Part shown: one piece after another, positions 57,747 to 64,000 of the stretch
Numbering within the stretch: the stretch's first letter is position 1
Layout of the letters: each line of letters opens with the position of its first letter
Assembly: GCA_003288255.1 (NCBI GenBank)
Contig: CP026600.1
Span: 1,302,001 to 1,366,000, forward strand
DNA length: 64,000 nucleotides
Reading direction: 5' to 3'
Source: Clostridiaceae bacterium 14S0207
GTDB taxonomy: Bacteria > Bacillota > Clostridia > Clostridiales > Clostridiaceae
The notes under the pieces: model-generated
What the model saw: the letters and a program-made list of their open reading frames with translations, nothing else
Databases searched by the model: none
What the model was told of the DNA's origin: nothing
Translations under genes and position numbers: made by a program

Positions 57747-59072
57747 ATGGAGAAAATTCTTAAATATTATATAGAAACTTGGGGCTGTCAGATGAATGAA
57801 GAGGATTCAGAAAAAATTTCTGGTATGCTTAAATTAAAAAAATATGAAATAGTTAAAGATAGAGAAGAAGCAGATTTAATTGTATTTAATACTTGTTGTG
57901 TAAGAGAAAATGCAGAGCAAAAAGTATTTGGTCATTTAGGAATACTAAAAAAGCTTAAAGAGAAAAAGCCATCACTTGTAATTGCAGTTTGTGGATGTAT
58001 GGTTCAACAAAAAGGAATGGCTCAAGAAATTGCAAAGAAATTTCCTTTTGTAGATATACTTATAGGTACTCATAATTCATATAAATTCTCTGAATACTTA
58101 AATAGGGTGTTAGGTGGAGAAAGACCTATCATAGATGTTTGGGATAAAGAGGGAGACATAGTTGAAGATGTACCAGTAGATAGATTAAGCAGCATAAAAG
58201 CTTTTGTAACTATAATGTATGGTTGCAATAATTTCTGTACATATTGTATTGTTCCACATGTTAGAGGAAGAGAGAGAAGCAGAACTCCAGAAGATATTGA
58301 AAAGGAAGTTAAGTGCTTAGTTGAAAGTGGATATAAAGAGGTAACTCTTTTAGGTCAAAATGTTAATTCATATGGTAAAGGTTTAGAACCTCATATAACT
58401 TTCGCAGATCTTTTAAGAAGATTAAATAATATAGAAGGTTTAGAAAGAATTAGATTTATGACTTCTCATCCTAAGGATTTATCAGATGATGTTATAGATG
58501 TTATAGCTGAATGTGATAAAGTATGTGACCATATCCATCTTCCAGTTCAATCAGGTTCTAGTAACATTCTAAAGAAAATGAATAGACATTACACAAAGGA
58601 ACAATATTTAGAATTAGTTAAAAAGATAAAAGAAAGAATCCCAAGTGCATCATTAACTACAGATATTATAGTTGGATTCCCTGGTGAAACTGAAGAGGAC
58701 TTTAATGACACATTAGAATTAATTAAAGAAGTTAGATATGATTCTGCATTTACTTTCCTATATTCAAAGAGAAAAGGAACTCCTGCATATGAGTATGAGG
58801 AGCAAATTACTGAAAAAGTTAAGCATGAAAGATTTGATAGATTAGTTGCAGAAGTTAATGAAATATGTGAAGAGCTTAATAAAGAGTATTTAGGAAGAGA
58901 AGTAAAAGTTCTTGTGGAAGGTGTAAGTAAAACAGATGATTCTAAACTTATGGGAAGAACTTCAACTTCTAAACTTGTAAACTTTACTGGAAGCAAAGAT
59001 AGCATTGGTAAAGTAGTAAATGTAAAAATTATAGAGGCTAGATCTTTCTCACTTTTAGGAGAAGAGATTTAA
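57747..59072 (+). CDS. miaB: tRNA methylthiotransferase MiaB
   Basis: MiaB adds the methylthio group to i6A37 of tRNA using two iron-sulfur clusters and SAM. The 441-aa protein has the N-terminal UPF0004 domain with C14 ([13 protein letters not shown]), NTCCVREN and AVCGCMVQQ, the radical SAM C-x3-C-x2-C at [10 protein letters not shown] (about 157-166), and a C-terminal TRAM domain (about 375-440). The start is ATG behind AAGGAGAG. miaA, which makes i6A, begins at 63884 in the same cluster. Confidence 0.97.
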   Translation: MEKILKYYIETWGCQMNEEDSEKISGMLKLKKYEIVKDREEADLIVFNTCCVRENAEQKVFGHLGILKKLKEKKPSLVIAVCGCMVQQKGMAQEIAKKFPFVDILIGTHNSYKFSEYLNRVLGGERPIIDVWDKEGDIVEDVPVDRLSSIKAFVTIMYGCNNFCTYCIVPHVRGRERSRTPEDIEKEVKCLVESGYKEVTLLGQNVNSYGKGLEPHITFADLLRRLNNIEGLERIRFMTSHPKDLSDDVIDVIAECDKVCDHIHLPVQSGSSNILKKMNRHYTKEQYLELVKKIKERIPSASLTTDIIVGFPGETEEDFNDTLELIKEVRYDSAFTFLYSKRKGTPAYEYEEQITEKVKHERFDRLVAEVNEICEELNKEYLGREVKVLVEGVSKTDDSKLMGRTSTSKLVNFTGSKDSIGKVVNVKIIEARSFSLLGEEI

Positions 59073-59122
59073 TAGTAAAGCTAAGTAATTAACAGTTAAA
59101 AAAGTACAAAGGAGGGTTTAAT

Positions 59123-61864
59123 TTGGCTTTAACTCCCATGATGAAACAATATAAAGAGATTAAAGATAAATGTAAAGATTGTATCCTTTTCTTTAGATTA
59201 GGTGATTTTTATGAAATGTTTTTTGAAGATGCTATTAAAGCTTCAAAGGAACTAGAGCTTGTTTTAACTGGTAGAGATTGTGGTCTTGAAGAGAGAGCCC
59301 CTATGTGTGGTATCCCATATCATGCTGCAAATAACTATATAAGCAGGCTTATATCAAGAGGACATAAGGTAGCTATTTGTGAGCAAGTAGAAGATCCGGC
59401 TAAAGCTAAAGGACTAGTCAAAAGAGATATTATAAAGATTATAACTCCTGGTACTTATACTGATCCTTCATTTTTAGAGGAAGGAAAAAACAACTTTTTA
59501 ATGAGTCTGTATAAAGATACAGACTCATTAAATATTAGTATAAGTGCAACGGACATATCCACTGGTGAATTTTATTGTACCTTTGGTGAACTAGGAGTGT
59601 CTCAAGTTTTAGATGAAATATCTAAATTCAAACCATCAGAAATATTATTACCAGATTACATAGATGAAGAGCTTGTAAAAAATATAAAAGAAAGATATTC
59701 TTCAACTATTACATTATTTGATAAGGAATATTTGGAAGATGCTTTAAGTACCGATATAAATCAAAATATAGAAAATTATGAGGGAGAGTTAAACTATACC
59801 TTAACGACTTCTATAAAATGTTTATTAAAATATATAAACTATACTCAAAAAACTTTACTTTCTAATATAAACTCTATTCAGTTTTATGAGATTGTAGATT
59901 TTCTATTAATAGATAATAATTCAAGAAGAAACTTAGAATTAACTGAAAATATGAAGGAAGGTCATAAAAAAGGCACTCTCTTATGGGTTTTAGATAAAAC
60001 TGCTACGGCTATGGGTGCTAGAAGACTTAGAAAGTGGATTGAACAGCCATTAATAAGTAAAGATCTTATTTTAAAAAGACAAGAGGGAATTGAAGCATTA
60101 ATTAATAATATGTTCTCTCATGAGGATTTAAAAGAAGCTCTTACAGGAATATATGATATAGAAAGATTAGTAGGTAAAATAAGCTCTAAAAGCGTAAATC
60201 CTAAGGAACTTATTTCGCTTAAAAACTCTATAGGTAAACTTCCTAATATAAAAGAATTACTTAAAAACTTTAATTCTAAGGTCTTAAATACTTTAGGCAA
60301 TAATTTAGACACTTTAGATGATGTATATTCACTAATAGATAAGTCTATAAATGAAGATGCCCCTATGGTTTTAAAAGATGGTAATATTATTAAAGATGGA
60401 TATAATGAGAATGTTGATAAATTAAAATATGCAAGATCACATGGTAAAGAATGGATTGCAAACTTAGAAGCAGAAGAAAAAATTAAAACGGGAATTAAAT
60501 CTCTTAAGGTAGGATATAACAAGGTTTTTGGATATTATATAGAGGTTACAAGAACTAATTTAAACTTAGTTCCAGAAGATAGATATATAAGAAAACAAAC
60601 TTTAAGTAACGGAGAAAGATATATAACTCCAGAACTTAAGGAAATGGAAGCACAGGTATTAGGTGCAGAAGAAAAATTAACAGCTATTGAGTATGATTTA
60701 TTTATAGAAATAAGAGATGCTATTGAAGAAAACATAAGCAGAATGAAAGAAACAGCTTTAATTATATCTGAATTAGATTGCCTAAGTTCACTTGCAATAG
60801 TAGCAAAGGAAAACTCTTATATTAAACCAGAAATTAATGAAGATGGAGCTATTGATATAAAAGAGGGAAGACACCCTGTAGTTGAAAGAACTATAAAGGA
60901 AACTTCTTTTGTGGAGAACGATACTTTCTTAAATGAGGATGATAATAGGGTACTTTTAATTACAGGTCCTAATATGGCAGGTAAATCTACTTATATGAGA
61001 CAGGTTGCTTTAATTACTTTAATGGCGCAAGTAGGTAGTTTTGTTCCAGCTAAAAGTGCTAATATTTCAGTTTGTGATAGAATATTTACTAGAATTGGTG
61101 CATCTGATGATTTAGCCTCTGGTAAAAGTACCTTCATGGTGGAAATGTGGGAAGTATCTAATATACTAAAAAATGCTACTCATAGAAGTTTAGTTATTTT
61201 AGATGAGGTAGGAAGAGGAACTAGTACCCATGATGGTTTAAGCATTGCTTGGGCTGTAATAGAATATATAAGTTCTAATAGAGCATTAAAGTGTAAAACT
61301 TTATTTGCAACTCACTATCATGAATTGATACAATTAGAAGGTAAAATACCTGGAGTTAAGAATTATTCTATAGCAGTTAAAAAGGTTAATAATGAAGTAG
61401 TATTTTTAAGAAAGATAATTAAAGGTGGCACAGATGAATCTTATGGTATAGAAGTTGCTAAACTTGCAGGTATACCACTAGAGGTTATTAATAGAGCTAA
61501 TGATATATTAGATAGTTTAAAAGGAGAACAACCTACTATAGTAATAGAAGAGGTAACTTCTTTTGAAAAAGAACAATCAGCTGTAGAGCCTGAAAAAATA
61601 GAAGAGATAAAAGTAGAAGAAAAAATAGCACATGAAATAGAAAAAGTAAAAATTGTAGCTGAAGCCAAAGAAGAATATGTGGAAGTGAAAAAAGAAACTA
61701 AACAAAGTTATGATGTAATTGAACAAATAAGTTTAGATACTTTAGAAGACGAGAACTTTATAAAAGAAATTTCTTCAATTGATATTTTAAATTTAAATCC
61801 AATGGAAGGATTTAATAAGCTTTATGAACTTGTAAAAAAGGCTAAAAATATAAGTGAAAGATAG
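59123..61864 (+). CDS. mutS: DNA mismatch repair protein MutS
   Basis: MutS recognises mismatches. The 913-aa protein starts at TTG 59123 with [19 protein letters not shown] and [15 protein letters not shown] (Phe-x-Glu mismatch contact). The connector, lever and clamp domains follow, then the ATPase with Walker [14 protein letters not shown] (about 615-627), the STFMVEM signature and Walker [17 protein letters not shown]. The C-terminal 110 residues include a glutamate- and valine-rich linker ([19 protein letters not shown]) that is longer than in most MutS. Followed by mutL after 26 bp. Confidence 0.97.
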   Translation: MALTPMMKQYKEIKDKCKDCILFFRLGDFYEMFFEDAIKASKELELVLTGRDCGLEERAPMCGIPYHAANNYISRLISRGHKVAICEQVEDPAKAKGLVKRDIIKIITPGTYTDPSFLEEGKNNFLMSLYKDTDSLNISISATDISTGEFYCTFGELGVSQVLDEISKFKPSEILLPDYIDEELVKNIKERYSSTITLFDKEYLEDALSTDINQNIENYEGELNYTLTTSIKCLLKYINYTQKTLLSNINSIQFYEIVDFLLIDNNSRRNLELTENMKEGHKKGTLLWVLDKTATAMGARRLRKWIEQPLISKDLILKRQEGIEALINNMFSHEDLKEALTGIYDIERLVGKISSKSVNPKELISLKNSIGKLPNIKELLKNFNSKVLNTLGNNLDTLDDVYSLIDKSINEDAPMVLKDGNIIKDGYNENVDKLKYARSHGKEWIANLEAEEKIKTGIKSLKVGYNKVFGYYIEVTRTNLNLVPEDRYIRKQTLSNGERYITPELKEMEAQVLGAEEKLTAIEYDLFIEIRDAIEENISRMKETALIISELDCLSSLAIVAKENSYIKPEINEDGAIDIKEGRHPVVERTIKETSFVENDTFLNEDDNRVLLITGPNMAGKSTYMRQVALITLMAQVGSFVPAKSANISVCDRIFTRIGASDDLASGKSTFMVEMWEVSNILKNATHRSLVILDEVGRGTSTHDGLSIAWAVIEYISSNRALKCKTLFATHYHELIQLEGKIPGVKNYSIAVKKVNNEVVFLRKIIKGGTDESYGIEVAKLAGIPLEVINRANDILDSLKGEQPTIVIEEVTSFEKEQSAVEPEKIEEIKVEEKIAHEIEKVKIVAEAKEEYVEVKKETKQSYDVIEQISLDTLEDENFIKEISSIDILNLNPMEGFNKLYELVKKAKNISER

Positions 61865-61890
61865 GTGACAAAGGCTTTTAAAAGCTAATT

Positions 61891-63854
61891 ATGAAAAGAA
61901 TAAATTTACTATCTGAGGACACTTCAAATAAAATAGCTGCAGGGGAAGTTGTAGAACGTCCTTCCTCTGTAGTTAAAGAAATAGTAGAAAACTGTATAGA
62001 TGCTGAAGCAAAAAATATAACTATTAGTATAGAAGATGGTGGACAAAAATCCATTTTAGTAAAGGATGATGGAATAGGCATACATAAAGAAGATATAAAA
62101 CTTGCCTTTATGCCTCATGCTACTAGTAAAATAAGTGCTATAGATGATATTTATAACATAACCACTTTAGGATTTAGGGGAGAAGCTCTACCCAGTATAG
62201 CATCTATTTCTAAAGTTAATTTAAAAAGTCGTACAGAAGACAATATTGAAGGAACAGAAATTATATTAGAAGGTGGAAATGTAGTTTCATTTAAGGAAAC
62301 TGGGTGTTCTAAAGGAACTACCATAGAAGTTAAAGATTTATTTTATAATGTTCCAGCAAGACAGAAGTTTTTAAAATCAACACAAAGAGAAGGGGCTATA
62401 ATATCAGATTTAATGATGAGAATGGCTCTATCACATGATAATATAAATTTTAAGTATATAAATAATGGAAGACAGGTTTTTAATACTTCTGGTAATGGAG
62501 ATCTATTAGAATGTATTAGAACTTTATATGGAAAAGAAGTATTTAAAAATGTTACTATGTTTGAAGGACATAGTGATGTAGCAACAGTGTATGGATATAT
62601 AGGAAATCAGGAGATAAGTAGAGGAAGTAGAAATAGGCAAAGTATCTTTATAAATAAAAGGCTTATAAAAAGTAAGCTTATAACTACAGCAGTTGAAAAT
62701 GCTTTTAAATCATTTTTAACCATTAATAAGTATCCTTTCTTTGTGCTATTTTTAGAGATTTATCCTGAATTAATTGATGTAAATGTGCATCCTTCCAAGG
62801 CAGAAATTAAGTTTAAAGATGATAGATTTATTTTTAAATTTATATTTGATTCAGTACATCATGCCTTAAGAGAAAGTTTAAAGGATAGTTTCCAAATTAC
62901 CTTTGATAATGAGGAAGATAAAAATAACTCTCCTTTTATAGATAAAAATAATGATGAAAAACCAAAAGAAGACCTTAATGAGAATAAAAAATTCTTAGTT
63001 CAAAGCTTTGATTTAGAAACTATGTCTAATGTAGCTAAGGAAGAGGAATTATTAAATAAAATTTTGGAACAGAAGAAAAATGAAAATTTAGATCATGTTC
63101 CAAATAGGAATGAAGTAAAAGTTACTAATGATTTAGATTATAAAGAGCAATTTGAAGAAAAAATAAAAATATAGATTTTTTCATGGATAATAAATTTAAA
63201 GAGCCTAAAGCTATGGAATCACAGGATAATTATAAAGTTGAAAATATGATGCCTATAAAACTAAAGGAAGCCAAATTTCCAGAATTAAGAATTATAGGGC
63301 AGTTTGATAATACGTATATACTGGCAGAAGCTTTTTCCACTTTATATTTAATAGATCAGCATGCAGCACATGAAAAGATTTTATTTGAAAAGTATATGAA
63401 AGAAATTAGTGAAAAGGACGTAGTTAGCCAAATTCTAGCTATCCCTGTAATAAAGGAATTAACTTCTAAGGATTTTTGTGCCTATGAGGAAAATAAAGAA
63501 ATTTTCAAAGATGCAGGTTTTAATATAGAATATTTTGGAGAAAACACTATAAACATAAGGGAAATACCTCTTTTATTAGGGGAGTTAGATCCTCATAATT
63601 TATTTGTAGATATGATAGAGGATTTAAAAAACATGGGGGAAGGCAATACTACTAAAGTAAGATATAATAAAATAGCAACTTTGGCATGTAAGGCTGCGGT
63701 TAAAGCTAAAAATAATCTTACATTAGAGGAAATAAGATATCTTTTAGATGAACTTAGATTTATAGATGAACCATTTACTTGTCCTCATGGTAGACCAACT
63801 ATTTTAAAATATACTTTAAAAGAAATAGAGAAAAAGTTTAAGAGAATTCAATAG
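61891..63854 (+). pseudogene. mutL: mutL, split by a frameshift in an A run
   Basis: Frame 1 (61891-63174, 427 aa) holds the intact GHKL ATPase: [32 protein letters not shown] and the transducer domain, then part of the linker. Frame 2 (ATG 63183 to 63854) holds the C-terminal endonuclease/dimer domain with DQHAAHEKILFE, ACKAAVKAK and CPHGRP. The two join in the -1 frame; adding one A to the six-A run before TAAAAATATAG (about 63155-63162) would give one protein of about 654 aa. As read, N- and C-terminal halves are separate. ATG 63183 lacks a good ribosome site. Real mutation, phase variation or sequencing error. Confidence 0.88.
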
Positions 63855-63883
63855 AAAAGATAAGAAACAGTAGAGGGGTTATT

Positions 63884-64000
63884 ATGAAAAAAGATTTATT
63901 TATTCTTTCAGGACCAACAGCAGTAGGAAAAACTGATATTTCAATTAAACTAGCTAAGCTATTAAATGGAGAGATAATATCAGCAGATTCCATGCAAATA
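63884..64000 (+). CDS. miaA: tRNA dimethylallyltransferase MiaA (5' part)
   Basis: ATG at 63884 follows AGAGGGG. The 39 residues seen ([20 protein letters not shown], then [11 protein letters not shown]) have the P-loop GPTAVGKT and the DSMQ motif of MiaA, which transfers the isopentenyl group to A37 of tRNA. The gene continues beyond the right edge. It completes the miaB-mutS-mutL-miaA cluster. Confidence 0.95.
   Translation, partial: MKKDLFILSGPTAVGKTDISIKLAKLLNGEIISADSMQI

Overview
The window is low-GC DNA from a spore-forming Clostridium-type Firmicute. The evidence is an AT-rich base composition with frequent TTG/GTG starts behind AGGAGG sites, an IspH protein fused to ribosomal S1 repeats, spore coat genes, and the gene order miaB-mutS-mutL-miaA. 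I cannot fix the species from sequence alone.

Layout: (1) 1-4899 holds two CRISPR arrays on the + strand with related 30-nt repeats. The first runs off the left edge; the second has its leader and promoter at about 1995-2236. No cas gene is in the window. (2) 5048-6025 holds a decayed small zinc-ribbon gene, a small hypothetical gene and the promoter of a tRNA-Glu(CTC). (3) 6070-45251 is a complete siphovirus-type prophage of about 39 kb, integrated in the 3' end of that tRNA gene and flanked by an imperfect direct repeat of about 81 bp. It reads: integrase, ImmA/repressor lysogeny switch, antirepressors, regulators, Gam/ERF recombination, replication initiator with internal repeats, SSB, accessory genes, a late activator, HNH and terminases, HK97-type head genes, phi13-type tail genes, tape measure, baseplate, holin and amidase, then a cargo segment before attR. 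(4) 45252-49716 is a host border zone with a membrane protein, a second copy of a group II intron, an orphan ERF gene and two spore-coat-like genes. (5) 50091-64000 is core chromosome: BaiN-type flavoprotein, cmk, ispH-S1 fusion, a broken cotS-like gene, a GNAT protein, an aminotransferase, miaB, mutS, a frameshifted mutL and the start of miaA.

Most notable points: a spacer in the first array (1453-1488) matches the resident prophage amidase gene at 31 of 36 positions, with 16 perfect PAM-side bases and a 5'-TCA flank, so the host may carry immunity against its own prophage. The prophage cargo segment carries an overlapping three-gene cassette (unknown protein, winged-helix/zinc protein, PD-(D/E)xK nuclease) that looks like an undescribed defence system. 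The phage shows a canonical -1 frameshift in its tail chaperone gene, a possible +1 frameshift that would add a SAP/Rho-N-like domain to the capsid protein, and a split small terminase sitting on an A AAA AAG slippery heptamer. Two 1920-bp group II introns, differing at only a few positions, sit directly behind two different terminators, one inside the prophage lysis cassette and one in the chromosome. mutL, the cotS-like gene and terS are each one base short in a homopolymer run, which could be real decay, phase variation, recoding or a shared sequencing error.
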